From Planctomycetota bacterium (GTDB lineage Bacteria; Planctomycetota; MHYJ01; WSZJ01), in contig WSZJ01000037.1 in the NCBI GenBank assembly GCA_009773755.1, positions 1 through 64,000 on the forward strand: DNA of 64,000 nucleotides. The letters are read 5' to 3'. Made by a program: the position numbers and the translations under genes. The notes beneath the pieces are model-generated. The model saw nothing but the letters and a program-made list of their open reading frames with translations. It was not told where the DNA came from and ran no database searches. Positions within the stretch are counted from its first letter, which is position 1; every line of letters starts with the position of its first letter. Shown here piece by piece: positions 7,863 to 15,678 of the stretch.

Positions 7863-9101
7863 GTGACGCGCACGCGCGAATATGAATTCCGCGGGACGAC
7901 CGGCGACATCGGCTTCCCCGCGGCGCTGGAAGAGCTGAAGCGCCTGGGGGCGGATTGGGAGCTCGTCGAGTCCCGCATGGGCCGCCGGCGGCAGGACCCC
8001 GCCGAAGCCGTGGTGCGGCTGCTCGGCCCCTCGACCGCGGCTCTGGCGGCGCCCGAGCGGGCGATTCTCGCCGCCGGAGGAAAGCCGTTGCACGGCAAGA
8101 ACGCCCGCCTTGCCGGCGTCTCTCGCGGCGGAGCGTGCCCCGCAGGATTCCACTCGACCTCCAATCACCCGACCGAGGTGCGCGTGAAAGGCCGCTGGAT
8201 AGGCGTTTCGCGGCAGAAAATGGACGCGGTCATCGTCGTCCGGGAACGCCGGGGCGCTGCCGAATGCCGGACGATCGGAGATGTCAGACGTGGAGAAAAA
8301 GTGGTCGTCGGAGACGAGGGCGTCCGGATTCTCGCACCGCACACCGCTGCCCCCGAACGCGCTTCCTTCGGCTTCATGTCGAGCGAAATCTCCAGTGAGA
8401 AGCCCACCCGGTCTCTCATCGAGCGGATCGCCGCCGAGATCCGCGCGGCCCGGGCCGCCGGACTGAAAGTCTGCGTCGTCGCCGGCCCCGCAGTCGTTCA
8501 CACCGGGGCCTCCGAAGCCCTCGCTTCCCTCATCCGCCGCGGTGTTGTCGACGTCCTCTTCGCCGGCAATGCGCTGGCGGCCCACGACCTGGAGCGGCAG
8601 CTTTACGGGACGAGCCTTGGCTGCGACCTGGACGGCGTGTCCAGGCCGGGCGGCCACCGCAATCACCTGTACGCGATCAACGAAGCGCGCGCCGCGGGGT
8701 CGATGGCCGCGCTGGTGAAGAAGAAGAGATTGCGGGCGGGAATGATGTACGAAGCGATCCGCGCCCGGATTCCTGTCCTGCTCGCAGGCTCAATCCGCGA
8801 CGACGGGCCGCTCCCGGAAGTCGTTACGGATGCGATCGAGGCCCAGAAGCGGATGCGGGCGGCGCTGGAAGGGGTTGGCGTTGTCCTCATGTTCGCGACG
8901 CTGCTGCATTCGGTTGCTGTCGGAAATCTTCTGGGCAGTCACGTCACCACGGTCTGCGTCGACATCAATCCCGCGACCGTCACGAAACTCGCCGACCGCG
9001 GGACGGCGCACGCGATCGGAGTGGTCACCGACGTGGGCACCTTTCTTCCGCAACTCGAGGCGGCGCTCGGCGCGATCCCGGGCCGCAGGGCGCGTCGATG
9101 A
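7863..9101 (+). CDS. TIGR00300 family (LOR/SDH-type) protein, probable archaeal-type ornithine cyclodeaminase
   Basis: The 412-residue protein matches the TIGR00300 pattern. The N-terminal domain ends with the block TSNHPTEVRVKGRWIGVSRQ, and the C-terminal half is Rossmann-like (LKVCVVAGPAVVHTG, ending VCVDINPATVTKLADRG). In archaea and in the C-terminal half of cyanobacterial AgrE/ArgZ this family converts ornithine to proline and ammonia with NAD. That activity is inferred from the family. GTG 7863 is the start. It overlaps the next small gene by ATGA and does not sit beside other arginine genes. Confidence 0.82.
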   Translation: MTRTREYEFRGTTGDIGFPAALEELKRLGADWELVESRMGRRRQDPAEAVVRLLGPSTAALAAPERAILAAGGKPLHGKNARLAGVSRGGACPAGFHSTSNHPTEVRVKGRWIGVSRQKMDAVIVVRERRGAAECRTIGDVRRGEKVVVGDEGVRILAPHTAAPERASFGFMSSEISSEKPTRSLIERIAAEIRAARAAGLKVCVVAGPAVVHTGASEALASLIRRGVVDVLFAGNALAAHDLERQLYGTSLGCDLDGVSRPGGHRNHLYAINEARAAGSMAALVKKKRLRAGMMYEAIRARIPVLLAGSIRDDGPLPEVVTDAIEAQKRMRAALEGVGVVLMFATLLHSVAVGNLLGSHVTTVCVDINPATVTKLADRGTAHAIGVVTDVGTFLPQLEAALGAIPGRRARR

Positions 9102-9286
9102 GCCCGAAAGCCTTCTGGCTGTCGCTGGCCGTCTACGGCCTCTTCGGCGCCGGATTTGCCGCGGTGGCGGTTCTCAAGGCGATGGATCGCCAGCCGGGCC
9201 CCGCGGCGGCCTCCGCGGCGGGCGCGCTCTATTCTCTCTTCCGCGCGGCGATGGTTCTCCGGCAGGGCCGCCGTTCAACTCCCTGA
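9098..9286 (+). CDS. Small membrane protein
   Basis: A 62-residue protein with one clear transmembrane helix (residues 6-27, FWLSLAVYGLFGAGFAAVAVL) and a possible second hydrophobic segment. The ATG overlaps the stop of the preceding gene (ATGA), which argues that it is translated. No family is recognised. Confidence 0.55.
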   Translation: MSPKAFWLSLAVYGLFGAGFAAVAVLKAMDRQPGPAAASAAGALYSLFRAAMVLRQGRRSTP

Positions 9287-9298
9287 GACTCTTGCCAG

Positions 9299-9350
9299 CG
9301 CACTTTTCGTTTTTTGTTTTTCGTTTTTCGTTTTTCCTTTCGTCGCCTTT
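9299..9350 (+). repeat. T-rich degenerate tandem repeat upstream of pgsA
   Basis: Units of the form CGTTTTT repeat about five times with small variations. A closely similar tract lies after the terminator at 26580-26625. In this orientation it could act as a terminator tail without a stem for the preceding gene, or as part of the intergenic repeat class seen elsewhere in the window. Confidence 0.6.
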
Positions 9351-9371
9351 CCACTTACCGTCGTTCACCGG

Positions 9372-9971
9372 ATGAACCTCCCCAACCAGCTCACCACTCT
9401 CCGCATCCTCCTCACCCCCGTCTTCGCCTACGTCTTTTTCCTCCCGTCGCTCTCCGCGAAACTCGCCGCCCTCGGCCTTTCGCTCCTCTGCGAACTCACC
9501 GATCTCCTCGACGGCATCATCGCCCGCCGCAAGAACCTCATCACCGACTTCGGCAAACTCGTAGATCCGCTCGCCGACTCCATCTCGCGCTTCACGTTCA
9601 CCCTGTGCCTCATCCTCGCCGGCTGGGGCCAGCTCTGGATGCTCCTCGTCCTTTTCTATCGCGACTCGTTCGTCGCAACTCTTCGCATGTTCTCGGCCGC
9701 CAATAACATCGTGATGGCTGCCAGGACCAGCGGGAAGCTGAAGGCGATCTGCCAGTTCATCGTGATCAACCTCCTCCTCATCTTCGTCGTCCTCGACGCG
9801 TGGATCGCGAAGCGGGGCGCGGCGCTCGAGGTCGGCGGATTCGCCGTGACGCCGGAACTCCTGCACCGGACCGGCTGGTGGGCGATGGCGATCATGGCGG
9901 CGGTCACGGCGCTCAGCGGCGTGGATTACATGTTCGGCGCGAAGGAAACACTTCGGAAACTGAAGCTGTAA
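9372..9971 (+). CDS. pgsA: CDP-alcohol phosphatidyltransferase (phosphatidylglycerophosphate synthase-like)
   Basis: This integral membrane enzyme of 199 residues transfers a phosphatidyl group from CDP-diacylglycerol to an alcohol, probably glycerol-3-phosphate. The full family motif D-x2-DG-x2-AR-x8-G-x3-D-x3-D is present with D44, D47, G61, D65 and D69. About six hydrophobic helices are visible. ATG 9372 gives the usual MNLPNQLTTLR start of PgsA. The exact alcohol acceptor cannot be read from the motif, so the symbol is a best guess. Confidence 0.85.
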   Translation: MNLPNQLTTLRILLTPVFAYVFFLPSLSAKLAALGLSLLCELTDLLDGIIARRKNLITDFGKLVDPLADSISRFTFTLCLILAGWGQLWMLLVLFYRDSFVATLRMFSAANNIVMAARTSGKLKAICQFIVINLLLIFVVLDAWIAKRGAALEVGGFAVTPELLHRTGWWAMAIMAAVTALSGVDYMFGAKETLRKLKL

Positions 9972-9980
9972 ATCCGGGTT

Positions 9981-10874
9981 CTACTTCAGAACCGCCGCGA
10001 TGCTGACCTTCCCCTTCAGTCCGAACTCGCCGCTGACGTAGTCGCATTTCGTGCGCAAGAGCGACACCACGCGGCCGGGGATTTCGTCCTTGTGCTCGCT
10101 CAGCACGTAATAATTTGCCTGGCCTTTGCCGATGACGACGTCGGCCGAGGCGATCGCTTCGCGCAGATCCCGGCTCATTTCCCTCCAGGAGATTCCGAGC
10201 GTGTCGGGCCCGGCAACGATGACCCGGTCGGCGACCTCGGGGATGCCGCAGGTGTCGCCGTCGGCGACGACGGCGTCGCTGGTGATCGGCCCGCCGCGGA
10301 GCGGGACCGTGACGCGAGCGCCGAACGCGCGGATTTCCTTCACGAGAACCCGGTCGAAGGCAAGTTCGCCGACATTGTCCGGAATGTAGAGCAGGTCCTT
10401 CGCGCCCCGACAGATCGCGTGGATCGCCTCTACCTGGTCCACCGCGAGCGGCTTCGCGACGCTGTCCGACAGCCGCGCGTGAATGTCCGCTTCCGTCATG
10501 TCGTACCCCGCGCCTACCGTCCTGAAATCGAGTTCGTTGCCGGCGATCGCCCAGCGCAGGCGCAGCCGGAATCGTTCCGCCTCTGAAAGTTTCTGCGTGT
10601 CGGTCTCGACGCGATTTGAAAGCGAGATGCCGATTTCATTGCACTTGTCGCGAAGCGCCTTGAAGGGCATTTCTCGCCCGAGGATCTGCTTGAGGATTCT
10701 GTGGACACCGGTGATGAACTCGCTGGGTTCGCGTTCCAGGTCGAACCTGCCGTTGAGATAATCGAGAACGGCGGAGCGCACGTGGTCGCGGACTTCCGGC
10801 GAATCCGCTTCGAGCCTGGCGGCGCCGATGACGTCGTCGAGGACGCATTCGAAACAGCCAGTGCGCGCGCGCAT
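9981..10874 (-). CDS. DUF89 family metal-dependent phosphatase/damage-control protein
   Basis: The 297-residue product begins with the CFECVLDD type of cysteine motif and carries the DUF89 signature blocks PDNVGELAFDRVL, VVADGDTCGI and ADVVIGKGQANYYVLSE. DUF89 proteins are metal-dependent phosphatases thought to remove damaged phosphometabolites. That role is known for relatives, not shown here. ATG 10874 is preferred over the longer frame because the upstream extension is repeat sequence. The gene is divergent from the FGE-like gene, with a 360-bp region between them. Confidence 0.82.
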   Translation of the reverse strand: MRARTGCFECVLDDVIGAARLEADSPEVRDHVRSAVLDYLNGRFDLEREPSEFITGVHRILKQILGREMPFKALRDKCNEIGISLSNRVETDTQKLSEAERFRLRLRWAIAGNELDFRTVGAGYDMTEADIHARLSDSVAKPLAVDQVEAIHAICRGAKDLLYIPDNVGELAFDRVLVKEIRAFGARVTVPLRGGPITSDAVVADGDTCGIPEVADRVIVAGPDTLGISWREMSRDLREAIASADVVIGKGQANYYVLSEHKDEIPGRVVSLLRTKCDYVSGEFGLKGKVSIAAVLK

Positions 10875-11234
10875 GGGGGCGATGGTACGTGCGCTTGGAG
10901 AGGAGGAGAAGGATGGCGGAGGCTGCGGAGGCTGGCGGAGGCTGGCGAAAGCTAAGGACCATGCTCTTTCGGGAGGCAATTCGTTGAACCGTCGTCAATG
11001 AGGGCCCTCCATAGAGCAGAATGCCGAGGCAAATGCCGTTAGCCTCCGCCAGCCTTCGCCAGCCTTCGCCAGCCTCCGCCTTCCTGCCTCACCCTGCGGC
11101 TGGAATTTTCCAATGAACCCGCTGCACTGGACGTCCTATATACAGTCAGGTTTGACGCGGCGCTTGCGGGGCTGCTATTCTCCCCGTCTCGCCGCACGTC
11201 GTTCAGCGCCAACCATTTAAGTCGCGGAGCACCC
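10875..11234. other. 360-bp intergenic region between divergent genes, with inverted tandem repeats
   Basis: No gene is visible. Two inverted arms rich in GGAGGCTGGC units lie at about 10913-10950 and 11037-11085, about 90 nt apart. A good sigma70-like promoter for the plus-strand gene is at 11152-11181. The left part must hold the promoter of the DUF89 gene. Confidence 0.7.
11152..11181 (+). promoter_or_regulatory. Predicted sigma70-type promoter of the FGE-sigma-kinase cluster
   Basis: TTGACG at 11152-11157 and TATTCT at 11176-11181 are 18 nt apart, about 50 nt before the ATG at 11235. This is the best consensus match in the window. Confidence 0.5.
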
Positions 11235-12776
11235 ATGGCGGCCCGGGGGAAACCCTTCAGCATCCTCGCCCCCCTCCTTTTCGTCGGCCTCGCCGCCGGC
11301 TTCGTCGGCCTCTACTTTGTTCGCCACTCGCAACCTCCCGCGCCGGCGACGCCCCCGGACCCCCGCGCCGGCCAGATCGCCGCTTCCCTCGAGGCCGCCG
11401 ATAATGCGGAGAAAGCCGGACAGTGGGAGCTGGCCCGCAAGGCGCTCGAGCGCGCGGTCGCGCTGGATACGGGGAATGCCGTCCTGAAAGGAAGGCTCGA
11501 GGAAGCGGTCGAGGAGGAGAAGCGCGCCATGTTGATCGCGGAAGCCGCTGAAGCGAGGAAGGCGGGCGACCCGACGGCAGAGGCGGCGAAGCTGGAGGAA
11601 GCCCGGCGGATCCGGGAGGCGAGCGATCTGCGCGGCCGGCAGGCTGCGGCGGAATTGACGGCCGCGGTGCAGCGCGCGCAGGCGGCGGAGAAGGACGGCT
11701 GCGTGCCCCTGGCGATCGAATCCTGGCGACAGGTTTCCACGGCCGCGGAGAATCGCGATGCGAAGGAGTATTTCGCCGCGCATCCTTCGGAAGCCGTGCA
11801 GGACGCGGCAGCGGACGCCGTCGCGAAGCGGCTCGCGGCGCTTCAGGCGCGGCTTGACGACGGAGAAAAGTCGGATCTGGCGAAGCGGGCCGAGGGGCTG
11901 GCGCGGGAGGGGGTGACCGCGAAGTCTGAGGGCCGCATGACGACGGCGATCGCGAAGCTGAAGGAGGCGATCGGGCTGGAGGCGAGGGAGGAGTGGAAGA
12001 AAGCGCTGGAAGAAACGCAGGCGTACGTGACGGACAGCGAGAAGTTTCTCGACGAGGCCTTGAAGCTGTACGAGAAAAAGGAGTGGCGGGAGACCCGCGA
12101 AAAGCTCGAGTTGGCGCTCTCGTTGAACAAGGAATGCGCCGCCGCGGCGAAGCTGCTCCCCGAGGTGAAGGCGGCGGCGGTGCGCAGGGGGATGCTGGCG
12201 GTCCCTGCGGCGACGGTCGTCGCCGCCGGCACGGAGTCGAAAGTGAAGGCGTTCTATATCGACCCGACCGAAGTCTCGGAGGCCCAGTACTGCACGTACC
12301 TTCGCGCGGAAGGCCAGCCGGTGCCGATGCGCTGGCGCAACACCGGCAAGCCCGAGGGCGATGGCTCGCTTCCCATAATGGGGATCAGCGCGAAGGAAGC
12401 GGCGTCGTACGCGGCGTGGGCGGGAAAGCGGCTTCCGACGGAATCGGAGTGGCTGGCCGCAGCCGGTGCCGGCGACGGCCGGGCCTATCCGTGGGGAGCG
12501 GATTGGGACGCCGCGAAGGCGAACGCGAAGTCGCCCGCGCCGTGGGCGTGCGGCTCGAATGCCGCAGGCGCGAGCCCCTGCGGCGCGCGGGACATGGCGG
12601 GAAACGTCGCCGAATGGACCTCCACCACTGATAACGGCAAACGCGTCGCGAAAGGCGGCAGTTTCCTCTTCCCCGAATCTTCCTGCGCCCTCACGTGGCG
12701 CTGGCTTGAAGACGACGATCTCGGATTTCCCGGGATCGGGTTTCGATGCGCGGCGGACGGCGATGAAGAAAAGTGA
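11235..12776 (+). CDS. Membrane-anchored coiled-coil protein with C-terminal FGE/SUMF1-type domain
   Basis: The 513-residue protein has one N-terminal membrane helix (residues 9-27). A long Ala/Glu/Lys-rich helical region with TPR-like spacing follows to about residue 310. A formylglycine-generating-enzyme-like C-type lectin domain then spans about 315-505 (FYIDPTEVSEAQYCTYL, GKRLPTESEWLAAAG, ARDMAGNVAEW, GGSFLF). In many bacteria such domains act as binding modules rather than sulfatase activators. It overlaps the sigma factor gene by 14 nt, so it may sense or scaffold an envelope signal for that system. Confidence 0.85.
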   Translation: MAARGKPFSILAPLLFVGLAAGFVGLYFVRHSQPPAPATPPDPRAGQIAASLEAADNAEKAGQWELARKALERAVALDTGNAVLKGRLEEAVEEEKRAMLIAEAAEARKAGDPTAEAAKLEEARRIREASDLRGRQAAAELTAAVQRAQAAEKDGCVPLAIESWRQVSTAAENRDAKEYFAAHPSEAVQDAAADAVAKRLAALQARLDDGEKSDLAKRAEGLAREGVTAKSEGRMTTAIAKLKEAIGLEAREEWKKALEETQAYVTDSEKFLDEALKLYEKKEWRETREKLELALSLNKECAAAAKLLPEVKAAAVRRGMLAVPAATVVAAGTESKVKAFYIDPTEVSEAQYCTYLRAEGQPVPMRWRNTGKPEGDGSLPIMGISAKEAASYAAWAGKRLPTESEWLAAAGAGDGRAYPWGADWDAAKANAKSPAPWACGSNAAGASPCGARDMAGNVAEWTSTTDNGKRVAKGGSFLFPESSCALTWRWLEDDDLGFPGIGFRCAADGDEEK

Positions 12777-13386
12777 GCTTCCGGTAGCGACGCCGCCGCC
12801 GGCCGCGGAAGCGGGCGGGGATGCGGACCTGATCCGTCGCGCGCAGCGCGGGGACGGCGACGCGTACGGGCAACTCGTCGTGAAGTACCAGGACCTCGTC
12901 TACAACGCGGTCTTCCGGATGGTGAACCGGGAGGACCAGGCGGCGGACATCGCGCAGGAGGCGTTCGTGAAAGGGTGGCGCGCGCTGGGGAGCTTCGAGG
13001 GGCGCGCGCAATTCGGGACCTGGATTTACCGGATCGCCATCAACGCGTGCATCAGCGACCGGCGCGGGCTGAAGCGGCGAAAGGCAACGAGCCTGAACAG
13101 CGCGATGAGCGGAGGCGAGGACGGCGAAGGCGGGATGGATGTCGCGGACGACGCGCCGGAGCCTGTGGAGCAGCTGGTGGACAACGAAAAGGTGAGGCTG
13201 GTGCAGGAAGCGATCGGCGAGTTGGAGCACGAGTTCAGGACGATGATCGTGCTGAGGGACATGGAGGGGCGGCCGTACGAGGAGATCGCGGAGGTGCTGG
13301 AAGTGCCTGTCGGGACGGTGAGAAGCCGACTGCACAGGGCGAGGCAGGCTCTGAAGGACAAGTTGAAAACCAAGCTGGAGAAGTAG
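12763..13386 (+). CDS. ECF-type RNA polymerase sigma factor
   Basis: This 207-residue sigma70-family factor has region 2 at about residues 20-90 (DLIRRAQRGDGDAYGQLV, then IAQEAFVKGWRAL) and region 4 at about 135-200 (YEEIAEVLEVPVGTVRSRLHRARQAL). The linker is acidic. It directs RNA polymerase to stress promoters. ATG 12763 lies inside the end of the FGE-like gene. A kinase and a zinc-finger anti-sigma factor follow, matching known layouts in which ECF factors are linked to Ser/Thr kinases. Confidence 0.93.
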   Translation: MKKSELPVATPPPAAEAGGDADLIRRAQRGDGDAYGQLVVKYQDLVYNAVFRMVNREDQAADIAQEAFVKGWRALGSFEGRAQFGTWIYRIAINACISDRRGLKRRKATSLNSAMSGGEDGEGGMDVADDAPEPVEQLVDNEKVRLVQEAIGELEHEFRTMIVLRDMEGRPYEEIAEVLEVPVGTVRSRLHRARQALKDKLKTKLEK

Positions 13387-13472
13387 GTAGGAGGTAGTGG
13401 GTAGGAGGTAGGAACGGCCGGTCGCCGCTGGGCCGTTGGTCTTTTCTACTCACTACCCCGTACCTCCTGTCC
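13384..13472. repeat. Imperfect palindrome with GTAGGAGGTAGTGGG-type arms
   Basis: The left arm (about 13384-13411) is made of degenerate GGTAGGA/GGTAGTG units. The right arm (about 13445-13472) is its approximate inverse. An inner perfect AACGGCC/GGCCGTT pair closes the hairpin. The same 19-nt word recurs at 22846-22870. It sits between the sigma factor and the kinase gene. Confidence 0.7.
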
Positions 13473-13542
13473 CGGTGGTTCATTCAAAACCAAGAAAAAA
13501 CAAAAATCGGAACTTTCCACGAACTCCTGTAGTCAAAGAACC

Positions 13543-15678
13543 ATGAGCACCCAGGACCCCGTCAGCAGCAAGGAAACACTCGTCCTCCCGGACGCGATGA
13601 TCGGCCGCAAAGTCGGCGGTTACGAGATTCGCGGGATCCTGGGAAAAGGCGGGATGGGGGTCGTGTATCGGGCCCATGACGCGGCCCTTGACCGCGAAGT
13701 CGCGCTGAAACTGCTCCCGCCCGCGCTCAGCGCCGATGCTGAATACTCGGAGCGCTTCATCCGTGAAGCCCGAATGGCCGGCAAGCTCGACCATGCGCGA
13801 ATCGTGCCGGTCTACGCCGCCGGGTCGAGCGACCAGGGCGCCTGGATTGCGATGCAGCTCGTGCGCGGCCGGACGCTGGCTGAGGAGCTGCACGACGGAA
13901 TGCGGCCGACATTTTCGAGCGTTCTGCGGATCGCGAAGCAGACCGCGGAGGCGCTCGGCGCCGCGCACAAGGCGGGGCTGATCCACCGCGACATCAAGCC
14001 CGGAAACCTGATCATCGACGCCGACGGGAACGTCAAGGTGCTGGACTTCGGCCTCGCGCGCCCGACGATTCCCTCCGGCCACACGCAGGACGGGACGTAC
14101 CTCGGGACCCCCGAGTACTCCAGCCCGGAACAGTGCCAGACCAACGACATCGACGGCCGCGCGGACCTCTACTCGCTCGGCGTCGTGATGTACGAGATGC
14201 TCGGCGGGCGCATTCCGCACGTCGCCGAAACGCCCCTCGCGCTCTTCACCAAAATCGTCAACGACGAGCCGCTCGCCCTTCGCGACCTGAACCCGAAGGT
14301 TCCGCCCTCGCTCGCCGCGATCGTGGCGAAACTGATCGCAAAGAGCCGCGACTCGCGGTACGCGGACGCCGCGGCGCTTGTCGCCGACCTGGAGAAAGTC
14401 GTCGGCAAGGACGGCCCCGCGCGGCCGCACGAAACCGTCGTCGTGGGTCCCGCCGACCGCGCCCGCGTCGCCGCCTGGACCATGGCGGGCGTCCTGGCGA
14501 CCCTTCTCGTCGCCGCCGTCATTCACTCCAGCCCCTGGAGCGGCGCGGCGATCGGCGCAGGGAACAACTCCGGCGCGGTCGCAACCAACGGAAGCGGCTC
14601 CGGCGTCCAGCCGGTTCCGCAAACGCCCACCGAGGCCGACGGCCGTATCGTTCTCCTCGACTTCAAAAACATCACCGGAAGCTCGGACCTCCGCTGGCTC
14701 GAATCCGCGCTTCCTGAGCTCATCGCTTCCAGCCTTGCCACACGCGAGGGTCTCAATCCGCTGGATCGGGATGAAGTCACCGCGGCGATGAAGAAGGAAT
14801 TCAACGCGCGCCTGACTTCGGGCGGCGGCGACAACGTGGAGCAGGCCCAGGCGCAGGGCGTCAAGGTGCTCGAGGCTCTGAAGGCCGGCGTGCTCGTGCG
14901 CGGGTCGTTCGTCACTCAGGGAAAGAAGCTCCGGGTGCTGACGACCGTGCTCGTGCGGCGCGGCGAAATGCTGGAAGTGGCGGGCCGGTCGCAGATCGAC
15001 GAAGCGACCGAGAACATCCTCGAGATCGCCGACCGGATTGCGGGCGACATTGCGGGCGCGCTCGCGGCGCGGCGCGGGGACCGCGGTGAGCTCGAGAAGC
15101 GGCTCCAGGACAAGACCCAGGTAGGGCGTCTGAAGGCGGCCGATGCCTCGACAAGCGATAAACTCCTGGCACTGACAAAGGCGGGAAGTTCCCTCCGGCG
15201 CCGTGTCGAGAATTTCGAAAAGCAGCGGGGCGGCCGGAAGGAAGACAAGAAGAAGCACGGGGATTCCCCCGCCGAACGTCCCTCGGACGACGCGCGCGAA
15301 CCCGCCGGGGCGGCCGGCGTTCCCGACGCGGCTCCGGCGGAAGGAGCGGGGTGGACTGGCGGCGCTCGCAAGGAACTGACGGACGAGGAGAAGCCCGAGA
15401 AGGGCCACGCGGACGGTGGCGAAGTGGCCGGCGACAAACCGAAGCCCGCGACACCGCCTCCTGCCGGGAAGGACGACTCAAAGGCGGAGCCGGAACGGCA
15501 AGCGCCGCAGGAGCCTGAGATCGGCCAGAATCAGGAAGAACACTTGCGCGAGGACCATTTCGGCGGCGCGAATGCCGAGGATTTGCTGCGCGAGCTTCGC
15601 AAATACGCCGAAGAAATCCGTGAGAGCGAAAAGGACCTTGCGGAAGTAGAGCTGGGGGCCGAAGGGACCGCCAAATGA
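13543..15678 (+). CDS. Transmembrane Ser/Thr protein kinase with periplasmic TolB/CsgG-like region
   Basis: A 711-residue Hanks-type kinase. The kinase domain spans about residues 27-280 (GKGGMGVVYRAHD, VALK, HRDIKPGN, DFG, GTPEYSSPEQ). A membrane helix lies at about 308-326. The external part (about 365-505) reads IVLLDFKNITG...LIASSLATREGLNPLDRDEV, the pattern of TolB/FlgO-like proteins. A long charged Lys/Glu/Pro tail follows. The stop overlaps the anti-sigma start (ATGA). It probably couples an envelope signal to the adjacent sigma factor by phosphorylation. Confidence 0.92.
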   Translation: MSTQDPVSSKETLVLPDAMIGRKVGGYEIRGILGKGGMGVVYRAHDAALDREVALKLLPPALSADAEYSERFIREARMAGKLDHARIVPVYAAGSSDQGAWIAMQLVRGRTLAEELHDGMRPTFSSVLRIAKQTAEALGAAHKAGLIHRDIKPGNLIIDADGNVKVLDFGLARPTIPSGHTQDGTYLGTPEYSSPEQCQTNDIDGRADLYSLGVVMYEMLGGRIPHVAETPLALFTKIVNDEPLALRDLNPKVPPSLAAIVAKLIAKSRDSRYADAAALVADLEKVVGKDGPARPHETVVVGPADRARVAAWTMAGVLATLLVAAVIHSSPWSGAAIGAGNNSGAVATNGSGSGVQPVPQTPTEADGRIVLLDFKNITGSSDLRWLESALPELIASSLATREGLNPLDRDEVTAAMKKEFNARLTSGGGDNVEQAQAQGVKVLEALKAGVLVRGSFVTQGKKLRVLTTVLVRRGEMLEVAGRSQIDEATENILEIADRIAGDIAGALAARRGDRGELEKRLQDKTQVGRLKAADASTSDKLLALTKAGSSLRRRVENFEKQRGGRKEDKKKHGDSPAERPSDDAREPAGAAGVPDAAPAEGAGWTGGARKELTDEEKPEKGHADGGEVAGDKPKPATPPPAGKDDSKAEPERQAPQEPEIGQNQEEHLREDHFGGANAEDLLRELRKYAEEIRESEKDLAEVELGAEGTAK

